Shown here: in pieces, positions 44,936 through 55,526 of the stretch
Layout of the letters: every line of letters starts with the position of its first letter
How positions within the stretch are numbered: the first letter of the stretch is position 1
NCBI GenBank assembly: GCA_963855995.1
Contig: OY979723.1
Location: forward strand, 9,987,013-10,051,012
Origin: Muricea muricata
Taxonomy: Eukaryota; Cnidaria; Anthozoa; Malacalcyonacea; Plexauridae
DNA length: 64,000 nucleotides
Direction: 5' to 3'
Notes under the pieces: model-generated
Seen by the model: the letters and a program-made list of their open reading frames with translations, nothing else
Databases searched by the model: none
What the model was told of the DNA's origin: nothing
Program-made: the position numbers and the translations under genes

Positions 44936-46967
44936 AAGGCTGTCGTCAAAGTAGCCAATCAAATATCTGATCCTACGGCCATAGCAAACGCGTTTAACGA
45001 ATATTTTATTGAATCACAAACGTCTACAACTCCCATCTCATGTATTGATGAGAACGGACAAGATCTGACTAAACAGCGCCTGCAAAACTTTGTTAATGAT
45101 CGTATTGATGATGAGTCAACGCAATTTTCCATACCCGAAATCAGTGGAAACCAAGTCGAACAGGATTTTGCAAAAATTGCCTCAAACAAAGCTACTGGTA
45201 TTGATGCAATTGGCATTAGGGTCTTAAAGATGGCATTACTAGCAATTGTGCCAAGTCCAACGCATATTTACAATGCGAGTATCACAACCGGAAGCTTTCC
45301 AGTAAAGTTTAAGCAGGCGAAATTATGTCCAATCTACAAGAAAGGAAGTGTACATGAAAGAAATAATTATAGACCAATCTCTGTTCTTTCTATTATATCC
45401 AAACCTTTAGAACGCCATGTTGCTACCTCCTATCTTGAATACCTTAATTCTCATGGTCTCCTTTATCGCCACCAGTCTGCGTACCGACCATATCATTCAT
45501 GCGAGACTGCTTTACTCAATTTGACGGATAATTGGCTTAACGCCATGGATAAGAGTAACCTGGTTGGAGTGATTTTGCTTGATCTTAGTAAAGCGTTTGA
45601 TCTCGTAGATCATGATATCCTGTTGTCCAAAATATCAGCCTACCCTGCTAGTGCTGTCTCTATGAATTGGTTTGAATCATTTCTATTGGAACGCTCTCAA
45701 ATCTGTTCCGTTGCTGGGTCATTATCTGCGCCACTTACTCTATCGTGCGGTGTCCCTCAGGGATCAATACTTGGCCCCATTTTGTTTTCCCTATACATGA
45801 ATGATCTACCCTTAAATATACCTGAAGCAAATGTTGATGCCTATGCCGATGATACAACACTCTGGAAATCTAATGGTGACTGTATTAAAATTCAGAATGA
45901 TCTTCAGAGTAGTCTTGACTGCAAAATCATATGAAACCGAATATTACGAAAACTAAACATTTACTCATTGGCACTCACCAGAAGTTGCGACATGCAAATA
46001 TATCTTCTTTGGAACTTAACCTAAATGGAGGGTCATGGCTAAAGGGGATGAACGAGAGGTAGGTTTTCAAGATGGCGGATGTTTTTTAAAAGTTTTAAAA
46101 CGAGAACAAATCAACAACCAGACGTTTATAGCATTCCTAAATTGGGATTAGGTTCAGGGTAAGATTAGGGTGAGCCTTGGGAATGATATAAATGTTAGGT
46201 TGTTAATTCGTTCTCGTTTTAAGAATCTTGAAAAACAGCCGCCATCTTGAAAACCTACCTCTCGTCTATCCCCTTTAGCCATGACCCTAAATGGAGTACC
46301 TATTGAAGAAGTTAAAGACGAAAAACTCTTGGGTGTAAAATTAGACAAACATCTTAGCTGGAATGACCAAGTTAACTGTTTAATGAAAAAATTGAACTCG
46401 CGACTTTTCCTATTGAAGAGAGCCAAAGGTTATCTGTCTGTTTTTGGTAGAAAGTTGTTGTATAATGCATTGGTTAAATCAACACTGGAATATTGTTGCA
46501 CAGTTTGGGGCAATTGCTCAAACGAACAATTATCAAGACTTTTAGGATTACAAAAGCGTTGTGCCCGCCTAATTCTCGATGCGAATCCATCTGATAATTC
46601 AGTAGCATTATTTAATACATTAAAGTGGATTCCCATAGATGACACTATTCGTGTACATAAATTGTGCATGATGTATAAAATAATTAATAAAATGTGTCCA
46701 CTGTATTTTGTTAACTATGTAAGCTATGTTAAGAATCGGCATGAATATTGTACTAGAGCATCTTCTAATATGAAATTAGTTGTACCGAAATGCCATACAA
46801 GATCTGGACTTCGTTGCTTTCATGCTAGTGCTGTTCGTCTTTGGAATGAACTTAATGTGGATAGCATGAATATTAGTGGGTTAGGTAAATTTAAAAAACA
46901 CTTAGTTAATAAAATACTTTTAGTAAATGAAAGTTGTGATCATTTTCTGGTCACACAGACATTCTAA
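44936..46967 (+). pseudogene. CR1/L2-type non-LTR retrotransposon, 5'-truncated reverse transcriptase
   Basis: Coding sequence resumes in frame at about 44,936 and shows the reverse transcriptase blocks in order: NNYRPISVLS, QSAYRPYHSCETALL, VILLDLSKAFDLVDHDIL, CGVPQGSILGPILFSL and the catalytic YADD at about 45,841-45,852. The thumb and C-terminal region (LGVKLDKHLSW, LEYCCTVWGNC, ARLILDANPSD) continues to a stop at 46,967. The copy is broken: a short deletion and frameshift at about 45,930, and a 256-bp insertion at 46,031-46,286. The endonuclease domain is missing (5' truncation). The 3' end carries two units of AAAGTTCAT near 47,060-47,080, the sort of short tandem tail seen in CR1-like elements. 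It is not functional. Confidence 0.9.
46021..46296. mobile_element. MITE inserted in the reverse transcriptase, with target duplication
   Basis: The element is 46,031-46,286 (256 bp), with ~47-base terminal inverted repeats beginning GGTCATGGCTAAAGGGGAT. CTAAATGGAG is present on both sides (46,021-46,030 and 46,287-46,296). Because the border bases are shared, the duplication may be 8, 9 or 10 bp. The reading frame of the interrupted gene is consistent with a clean insertion: the same Leu-Asn-Gly codons occur on each side. Confidence 0.9.
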
Positions 46968-47199
46968 TTGAAATATGTAGATATTGTAATTTAAACTATA
47001 TATATTTTTGGACCACAATGTAAAATACTGGTTTACCAGTAATTTGTGTAATCCTGTAATAAAGTTCATAAAGTTCATAATCAAATGCTTAGTTTACAAA
47101 CCGGCTTGCGAATTCTGAAATGAACGTTTGACCTTTGCAACGAACTTCGCAACGAAGTTCGGAATTTTACAGTAAAAAGTTAGCTGAAATCGACTGTAA

Positions 47200-48029
47200 G
47201 TCAAAAGGAACAATTAACATGAGCAGTCTGGGAGCAGGGCATGCGCGTAGGTGTCGCCAATCAGATATAGGCATCAGTTTCTTACAAATTAAATGTGCAT
47301 TAGTGAAGTTAATTTGCTAAAATTGATAAAAGCAGTCAGGAACAACAAGATCTTAATAGACTATGATTTTAAATGTAGTATGCTTCTTGGAAATGTAGTA
47401 TGCACAGCACTGATGCAAATTGGAGGGTAGCGATAAAACAAATCTATAGAAAAATTTGAATAATTGAATTGTCCATTTTACAAACATTTAATACAAATGC
47501 ATAATACATGAGACTTATTGTGTTTGTTCAGCTTCTCCAAATATGTGCATGTTATCATTTGCTCATTTATTTCAGTTCACAAAGTTTTTGGAGGTTCTTG
47601 TCTGTACATCCAGCTCTTGATTTGTCCTTTTTCTCTGTTCATAATGTATGAGATATTTATACGCCGGTGGTGCAGTTCAGACAATAGGAACCGATTAGCC
47701 CGGCTAAAATGATGAACTTTTCACACCCAGCTTGTTATCATTGAACAAATTACATGTCGTAAGACGGGATTAAGTCTCATGCATTGGCCACATGTCTTTA
47801 TTGGTGTCGGTAAAGAAAATGCCAGTCTGTGAAAACGAAGATGATCGCAAGATAGTAAACTTCAAAATAAGGTTTCCACGAGAGACCCCTTGGACTGAAA
47901 ACAATGCAAACACACTACTTACTTATCATCAGGTATCTTTAAAAACTTCGAACCTTTTATGCTAAAATAATTAATTATGTTTTACCGCAATGATATCCGC
48001 TTTAAGTAATTTATGCGTTCAAGCTTCCT
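47200..48029. other. No gene recognised
   Basis: Short frames only, with no visible domain, RNA gene or transposon end. Confidence 0.35.
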
Positions 48030-48127
48030 GCACGAAAACCTTATTCTGAAGCGCACAAAAACATAGGATCTTTCATTTGCACGAAAACCTTATTCTGAAG
48101 CGCACAAAAACATAGGATCTTTCATTA
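48030..48127. repeat. Exact tandem duplication of a 49-bp unit
   Basis: The unit starting GCACGAAAACCTTATTCTGA occurs twice in succession without visible differences, which indicates a recent duplication. It lies about 200 bases beyond the GPCR stop codon. Confidence 0.9.
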
Positions 48128-48323
48128 CCTGAAACGATATAAACAGAATTCGACATTTTGAACGTCTTGGTACTTGTAATGACTTAGTACTAGTAGTTCA
48201 CTACTAACTTTCCAACGAAGCCGAACGCTTCATCTTGAACCTGCTTCAAGTCTGTGGCGTTCTGGTTGTGTGGTAAAAAACGGGTTGAAGTAGTATGCCA
48301 AGCGCATTGCGTACTATTTTATT

Positions 48324-49319
48324 TTAATGACATAACGTTTTTAAAGAGGTCTTCAAAAGAGCTTGCAAAGCTTGACGAAAGTCTTGCTTGTAGTACGTGT
48401 ACAGCAATGGGTTCATCAGTGAGGGCAAGAAAACTAGAATTTGAAACATTCCTCTTAGAGTTGCTGAAAAAATTAGGAAGTTTTTTCGGTCGACGTATGA
48501 AAGAAATATCCCGAGGTACCAGGTGGACCAACACAATGTAAATGTCCCCAGCATCAAAGCAAACGCCGTTAAAACTTTACGATTGTGCGAGGAAGACGTT
48601 CTGTACGAGCCTGGCACGTCGGTTGAGTCACATTGGGATCTTGGAAGACTTCCAAGGGTTGTTAGTTGTATACTTTCGACAGGCGCACTGTCCATTTGCC
48701 TAAGCGATTGAGAAATGGCTCGAAACATCCTTACTTGCGCAAAAACGATCAGTGCAAAAGGTGAGGCGAAAAGGAAAACAAAGGTGACCAGAAAGTAGAT
48801 GAGCTCTTTCCGCACAACATCTGGATTCATTGAAGACCTCTCAGTCAGCCATACTAAAGGTAGCACGGCAACTACGCACGATGCTGTCCAAATACAGGCG
48901 CTAACGACACGAAGATGTGTCTTTTGTACGTCGCGAAACGGGTGCAAAATGCTGATGTACTTCTCAAAAATGATCGCAAGTATGTGCAGAATGGTTGAGA
49001 ACGCTAGGAATCGGAACAATGTCGAAGACGCGAGGCAGATGCTCCATTCATTTTCTCCAAAGCACTTAAGAGTGACTGGGATAATCACGGTACCTGCAGA
49101 CAAATCTGATAATGCCAGACTGGCTAAAAGTAGATTCTTGGCCAAACGTATACGAGGATTAATGTGATATATTAGCAGCACAGTTCCATTACTGAGCGCG
49201 ATTAGACCTGACAATGCAGTGAATATGGTTTTGTAGATTAACGCGTTTGTGTACAATCCGTTTGAAAGGTAGCTACCGGTCGCATTCTCGCGGCTGCCGT
49301 TGCGACTGAACGCGTCCAT
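48324..49319 (-). CDS. Class A (rhodopsin-family) G protein-coupled receptor
   Basis: A single exon of 331 codons with ATG at 49,317-49,319. The N terminus has two N-glycosylation sites (NGS, NAT). Seven hydrophobic segments follow. TM1 has SNGTVLL (N1.50) and TM2 has LASLALSDL (D2.50). TM3 starts with a cysteine (EWSICLAS) and ends EKYISILHPF. TM6 has FTLCWSTWYL and TM7 has NPLLYTYY, followed by a short helix-8 region. These are class A landmarks, but the DRY position is Glu-Lys-Tyr, the CWxP position has Thr instead of Pro, and the second extracellular loop (TERSSMNPD) has no cysteine. There is no Schiff-base lysine in TM7, so it is not an opsin. Loop 3 is Ser/Gln-rich. The ligand is unknown; an amine-, melanocortin- or adenosine-like relative is possible. 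Confidence 0.92.
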   Translation of the reverse strand: MDAFSRNGSRENATGSYLSNGLYTNALIYKTIFTALSGLIALSNGTVLLIYHINPRIRLAKNLLLASLALSDLSAGTVIIPVTLKCFGENEWSICLASSTLFRFLAFSTILHILAIIFEKYISILHPFRDVQKTHLRVVSACIWTASCVVAVLPLVWLTERSSMNPDVVRKELIYFLVTFVFLFASPFALIVFAQVRMFRAISQSLRQMDSAPVESIQLTTLGSLPRSQCDSTDVPGSYRTSSSHNRKVLTAFALMLGTFTLCWSTWYLGIFLSYVDRKNFLIFSATLRGMFQILVFLPSLMNPLLYTYYKQDFRQALQALLKTSLKTLCH

Positions 49320-52266
49320 TCTTCGCTCGCTTGAAACACTTTCTCAGATTTAACAATGTCCTTGGCTGTTCAATGCTTATCTGGACCTGTGCGGACGTAG
49401 CTTTGATGATATAGATAATATATTTTTTATGAAGTAGATGAGATCCTGTCCACTGCTGTCATGACGAAATTAAATTAATGCACGTCAAAACAGCTGCTCA
49501 ATCGCATCTTCATTGGTCTAGCTAGACAAACGTTGCGTTTTGTATTATATCTCCACGATGACAGACAAATAGAGAAAATAGGCTTGCATTGCCTCTAATG
49601 AGGCTTAAAAAGTATTTAAACGCGTGCATTACACTTTCATTTTTCAACAACTGATCGCACTGTATTGATGTCCCATTTACGAGCCACATGGCAATAAAAG
49701 AGCATTGAAAATGTTGCATATGATGAAAATTATTAAATGAAAAACAATTAAAATACAACGGGTTGTTATCAATAAACAGCAAAGCACACAGCGTAGGCAA
49801 GTTCTCACGAACTTTAATAAACACTAACCCGAGCTAAATTGAAAAGGGAAAACAACTGTAATGAGGCATAATGAATACCTGTGAAATTATGTAGGATGCA
49901 CCGCTGCATTATTATGTAGGATCTTGTGAATATTGAATACTATTTTGACTATTATAAAGCCGGTTAGAATTTTCAAATGCTGTTTTGCTTATAAAAGCCA
50001 GGAAAAGTATTATTTTGAAACTAAACTTAGTTATTAGAAGATATAGTTACGGGAGCCACTCTCTCCGGCTAAACAACTCTTGTTTAGTGTAGAATTCTTT
50101 CGCAGTGTATACATAGCCTTAAGATAGATAGTGTGATCCAATTTGAATAAATTATCTATGTATAAAAGGTTATGTATAAGAGGTGCTTGCTGGAGCTCTC
50201 TAGGAACAACAAGATCTAAGACTATAGATTGCAAACAGTAAAAGATTGTCACATATTCCGAGAAAAGTAATTATAAGAGTGACGTGTAAGGATTTATATT
50301 AACTTTTATTATGAGTGTTTTCAACAGCATCCAGGCGGTTAAACACAAACAATTTGGATGTTAGACTAATATTTGTCCTTTCTGTTTAATAAATTTTTTT
50401 GACAAATAATTTTGTCTTCATCTGGTCTGTGGCAAATGTTTAGAACTTTTGTGCTTCGCTGTGATTGGTCAATTTTACGAATTCTGAAATCGACAAAGAA
50501 ACATGAACGACAAAGTGCACGTGTAACACTTGTGTCTATTTATAACAATATTTTTCGACTATACCCAATTAATACATGGTTTATTAAGCTTATTGGGGGA
50601 AAAGATTTTCAAAGTTACACCCATATCGATTTAAGCGAAATACGTACGTTATTTAATGAATAAAATGTCGATATTGAAGCAGCAGTTTGTAATTCTTCGT
50701 GGCGCCCCTGACATCAGTTGGCAACATGAAGTTGTGTATTACACTACTTTTTTCATCTTAGACGTCGTTTTTATGTCTGAATTTCTATCCTATTCGGTGG
50801 ATACCTTTTTGAAGACTATTGACTGTTAACAATATGGACTACAGTGGCTGGAGTTGAACAAAATAGATACAAAACGAACTATGGGTGTATTAAACATTTG
50901 CCACAGACCCGCTTCATGCACTGTATGAGCCGTGTATGCTTTATTAAAGTTCAGGTTAGTTCAGGTATAAATGAAGTTTTCGAGTAGAAGAACTTCATAA
51001 TGCCGCTGACCACGGTTTATTTATTTGAACCACTGCCACTGATTTGAACTTTGATGTTTTTTTAAAAATACTTTATCATTCTTCGAGAAAAGAAGGTATG
51101 TGTCTCATAGTTTTTCTCTTTTGTGGCTTTTTTTAAGGCAAGTTAAATAGAACATTTATTTCTCAACATAATGTCTATGAAGTACGTATAATTTGGTTAA
51201 AGTTAACGCCAAAACTTAACAGGAGTACGTGACGGCCATGTTTTTATTTCCACGCAAATTGACGTCGTTGTGAGTCGGTTAGAACTATGATCCTTCGATT
51301 AAAAATAACGCTTTTTACCTGAGAAATGAAATATTTTCACAGTTATGAGCAAATGTTATTGCCACGCTCGACGTTCGCGTCTGTCTGGGTGCGTTTGGAC
51401 GAAAAAGTCATTTTGATGTTTTGCGTTAAAAGACTTTAATAGATAATAAGAATCGAGTTCAGTTTATTATAAGTAGCATACAAAGTTTATAAAGTCATAT
51501 GAGAAACAACAGTAAAATATTGAACTAAAAAATTAGTTCTAAAAAATTTGTTTTACCAGCTGAACATGATTAGGACTTTATACCGTGGATTTATCTTTCG
51601 TGCAATCGACCCCGGGAAGTCATCAGTGTTTTTCGCGTAGATGCCATATTCGTTATGATTCATCACTCGTAAGTGCTCTGAACAGAAGCATCCCCCCCCG
51701 TAAATATTCAAAAACGGTGTATTTCCAGGGGTGACTACTTCTATTTACGACACTTGCTGAGTGACGAGCCGTGACAAATAGCGAAAATAAAGATCACCTT
51801 GTTTACTTAGCTTTTCTGTGATATTGATAATATCATGGGAATAGTGACATCTGTTGGTGCACCGCCAGATCTTTGTTTGACGCTCCAGGCCGCATTCCCG
51901 CCCACTAAAAGATAATAAAGAGCAATTTCAAGGGTGGGAAACAAGATTGCATTAATTTCTATCTGCAAATACAATCTATGTTGATCTGATTAGCGCTTTT
52001 AATTTTTATACGTCGCATTTCAGTAGCGTCGACAAAAACACGTGTACTTTGCCAGTGGAAAGCGCTATATTACGCACTTCTAGAAACTGTTTTTCAAATT
52101 TTCAAGATATTTGATTCCACTTTTGTAGTTAAATTAACACGTAATTTATTGTCTGTTAACACTTTGCTAGTATCCAAAGTTTATGTTTAGTATTAAATAA
52201 GATCATAGATAATCCACCTAGGGAATGCACTGGAAACGCGAGCTAATTAAAGCGCCATTGACAACC
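49320..52266. other. No gene recognised
   Basis: About 3 kb with scattered short frames and no recognisable product. The sequence immediately above 49,320 should contain the receptor's promoter, but I can identify no element. A run of C lies near 51,690. Confidence 0.4.
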
Positions 52267-52681
52267 CGTGATACCATAGAGATTATAAATAACACCAGAG
52301 TGGCCATCGAAGGCAAAAAAAGGACGGCGGCTATTGAGGGGCATATTCAAGTCCTGGATGTTCACTCATTCTCGATGCCCCTGGCCTTTTCTGCTTTTTG
52401 AAATGTTTTTCCTCGTAAAAATATTGAAAAAAACAATTGAAAAAAGTACTATTTTGCCCACAAAACCAGCAAAACGACCTCAACAACGATGAGGAAAACA
52501 TTCGTACAGATTCCTGCTGTTGCTAAGGTGGTTGCTAAGGAAGCATTAGCTCAGCCAATAAGCATCTGGCCCTGCATCCGGGACTTGAATTTGCCCTCAA
52601 AAAAACGCGTTCCCTTTTTTTTTCAGTGAAAAAGATTACGATGCCTCCTCTAGTGTTATTTATAATCTCTATGCGTGATAC
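52267..52681. mobile_element. hAT-like non-autonomous element with perfect 8-bp target duplication
   Basis: The element is 52,275-52,673 (399 bp). The ends CATAGAGATTATAAATAACA and its exact complement are flanked by CGTGATAC on both sides (52,267-52,274 and 52,674-52,681). The sub-terminal pieces GGACTTGAATTTGCCCTC / GGGGCATATTCAAGTCC are also inverted. The TIR does not begin CAG, so family assignment rests on the 8-bp duplication. Confidence 0.85.
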
Positions 52682-53052
52682 GGCCTAATACGCTTTACAG
52701 TCGCGGCAATAGAAGCGTTCTGAAAATATTTCGTCAAGTCAACCAGTTCTGGATGAATTCCTTCCGTTATTCCTCAAATTTTGAAAAGTTCGTTAAAATG
52801 TTCACAACTTCCTGTTTACTGACCAAATTGACCAATCAGAATACCCACGAATAAGATATAGCATTCTAATTGGTGAATTAACAGGAAGTTGTGAAGTTGT
52901 AAGCAACTTCTTCAAAATTTTGAGAAATTGATCAGAGGAACTAAACTTAAGCAAATGAATTGGTCACATATTTTCGGAATGCTTCTATTGGCGCGATTGT
53001 AATAGTTTGGAGCCCTGCAACTTCACTTTTAAGCGAATTTGTCTGTAGGTGG
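52682..53052. repeat. Dispersed repeat related to 37,541-37,720
   Basis: Carries inverted copies of TTCCTGTTTACTGACCAA / TTGGTGAATTAACAGGAA and ends near CGCGGCAATAGAAGCG / GCTTCTATTGGCGCG. This appears to be the fuller palindromic copy of the repeat in the otopetrin-like intron. Confidence 0.6.
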
Positions 53053-53059
53053 TTTGCAA

Positions 53060-53300
53060 TCGACGCCATCTTGGTTGACTTTTGAAACACATGGCAACCA
53101 CAAAGTATCTATTCATTATTTCTGATCCTATCGAGCCATACATCTTTAAAGTATCATTCATAATACGCTAAAACTAACGATCAAATAGTAAATTGACACA
53201 AGTACTTCGCTGCAAACAGCTGAAGTAATTTGCAGAGTCAACCAAGATGGCGCCCAATGACACGAAATGACGTCATTTGCAAACCAAGAATTTGCATGAA
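53060..53300. repeat. Dispersed repeat, reverse complement of 42,475-42,745
   Basis: Ends CGCCATCTTGGTTGACT and AGTCAACCAAGATGGCG are exact inverted repeats, so this copy shows the element's termini well. The body matches the 42-kb copy. Confidence 0.8.
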
Positions 53301-54279
53301 TTTACCGCAAATTTTAAACAAGAACAGCAATGCCTGTGGAACTATCCACTTTCAAAGTTGCTTTTCGAAGCTGCTTTTGGGTGTAGAAACTAAACACCAA
53401 CGCTGAATGTTTGCTTTCTTGAGTGCCGAGAAATATGTCACCGGAATGTTATTTAATGATGTTAAATAAGCTCATTCAACTATGATTTTCAGTCTTTCTC
53501 CCCCCCCCCCCGCCAAAAAAAAAGGGTTTAAACGTCGATAGTTCCATGGTCCGTAGACATTGCTGTTCATGTTTAAGATATGTAAATACAAAATCCTGTG
53601 TATATATTTAAAGTGAAATTACCGGGTTTCAAAATGAAACGTATCAGGTTGTATATCACGGGGAGTGTCGCATCAGCAAAATTATTCATCATTTTATTTA
53701 CAAAATTCGCCATACATTAGAATAACAATTACTCAACAGAATTTACATACACTAAATAAATGTCATACACACAATGGCTGGAATGACCACACAGAGATGA
53801 AGTCTCCAATAATGGGGCTCCAATACAAAACATAACATAGGATGGATTGACATTAGACAGATCGGAAGACGAATAAACGTATAGACGTATTAACAAAGTG
53901 AATGAATATTACTATAGTGTAACAGCGCTCTCTCGATGTACGAACGAAGCTAAGCTAGGACTAGGAAATTTATGACCTATCAATACGAAACTGGAATAAA
54001 TAACCTCACCAATTTGTATTAAGAATGAAGATAAGTTCACATATCTAGAAAACCTTGTTGAGCATGCATCTAGCAACATAGTCTTTTTGACAAGTTTGTC
54101 AGTGGACGGGACGCGTGACATTTCACACACGCAAAAAATTAAAAGAATTCATTAGCGCTTTAGCTCATGTTTCCAGACGATTTCCCATTATTTTCCACTA
54201 ATCATCGTTAAGTTCGATTACTTTTTCATACAAATGTGGCCCCTGGTGTTTAGAAAACGGAAAGAAATACAGTATATTT
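53301..54279. other. No gene recognised
   Basis: Short frames only. A poly-C/poly-A junction lies near 53,500-53,525. Confidence 0.4.
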
Positions 54280-54440
54280 TGTCTGATACGCTTTTCAGTG
54301 TAATATTCCAAACTTCCTTGCAAAGTTCGAAAGTTCGTTGCGAAGCTCAAAACTCAAAAGTTCATTTCAGAATTCACAAGCCGGCTTGTAAACTAAGCAT
54401 TTGATTGGCTTCTTTGAGTTCAGGGGTTAATCACAGCCTT
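54280..54440. repeat. Copy of the palindromic element arm found at 44.8 and 47.1 kb
   Basis: Contains GTAATATTCCAAACTTCCTT, TTCATTTCAGAATTCACAAG and CTAAGCATTTGATTGGCT in the order seen in the arms flanking the CR1-like copy. Just beyond, about 54,485-54,530 is the reverse complement of 56,080-56,115 (TTAACCTGCACCGAAGCACG), another shared repeat. Confidence 0.65.
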
Positions 54441-55084
54441 TGTGACCTGAAATCGACCATAATCCACTTATCGCTCTAGACTCGACTGAATAGTTAACCT
54501 GCACCGAAGCACGAGAACGAACGAATATGCAAGTATGCAAATTGATTGAATTGAAATCAGGAAATCTGATTGGTTTGCATATGTAAACATGTACGAATCG
54601 ACCAAAGTGAACGAACGAGAGAACGAATGCAATCATGCAATAAGGAATCCAAGCATCCAATGACGAGTTGATTTTAGAAATATGGGATAGCATTCGTTAC
54701 AACCACTACAAAACGCCGGGTGTGTGTTGTTATACGCTTTGTTCAAACTCCAATTTTAGGCTAACTTCTATGAGATTAACAGTACTGCATGTAATAATAT
54801 TTTGTTGTTTGTCGCATAAACAGCCACCAATTGCACATGCTTAACAATGTTCGTATTCAAATGCATGAATTCAAATAACTCATATGATTCCGTGTAAGTG
54901 CGTGCCAAATATTCATACATTCTGCTACCTTCGGTCATTTTAGTGTGCTAAACAAGTATTGAGCAGGGGAAATATTAAAATGTTGTTTTTGTCAACACTC
55001 CTATTATTTGAAACTCTCTTGGGAAGGAGAACATACAGTATACGCTAGCTGAAACAAAACACACATTGTGGATTGTCTAGACTG
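54441..55084. other. No gene recognised
   Basis: Contains a short repeat shared with 56.1 kb; otherwise only unremarkable short frames. Confidence 0.35.
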
Positions 55085-55410
55085 TACAGGGTGAGTGGAA
55101 AAAAAATGATGCCCTTTCAAATTCAAATTAGCCGAATTAGCGAATTTCATTACGGTCTATTCCCATTGGTCTGTATTGTTGTCTTGTTTCTGACATTTTA
55201 ACTTCCACAGGGAATTAGATTTTTTACATCAACGTCTGTCAAATTGCAATGATGCTAGTTTGAATTTCAATAGTATCAGGTTTTTAACCCACCCTGTGCT
55301 GTGTACAAAGTCACGATCTGTTCTCTGTTGACCCATGGGAATAAATCGTAAAGAAATTCGCGGCTAATTTGAATTTGAAAGGGTATCAGTTTTTTCTGAC
55401 TCACCCTGTA
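55085..55410. mobile_element. Mariner-type MITE with TA target site
   Basis: The element is 55,087-55,408 (322 bp), starting CAGGGTGAGTGGAAAAAA and ending with the complement of CAGGGTGAGTCAGAAAAAA. TA flanks both ends. Inner arms include CCCTTTCAAATTCAAATTAG and its complement. CAGGGTG-type ends with TA borders are typical of mariner-related elements. It lies about 120 bases upstream of the start codon at 55,527. Confidence 0.85.
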
Positions 55411-55526
55411 TAGCATTCGTACTCAGTGCTTGGCTTTAGAACTTTGCATAATTTATTCATTTTTTCAAAAGCATTTACTCAACTTGACGTTATACAAGCA
55501 AGTCACTTGTAATCGTAACTTGAACA

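Larger units (their letters stand above)
44841..47196. mobile_element. Palindromic element split by a retrotransposon
   Basis: Arms at about 44,841-44,935 and 47,090-47,196 are reverse complements, sharing ATTCCGAACTTCGTTGCGAA, the TTCATT-AGAATTCGCAAGCC region and the outer ACAG-CGATTTCAGC ends. A CR1-like sequence lies between them. A third copy of this arm, at 54,280-54,440, includes the middle of the element, which shows what was interrupted. Confidence 0.7.

Noticed and set aside
46154..46426. 90-codon minus-strand frame
   Set aside because: Antisense to the reverse transcriptase and across the MITE border.
48324..49319. Opsin identity for the GPCR
   Set aside because: TM7 has no lysine at the retinal attachment position (GMFQILVFLPSLMNP).
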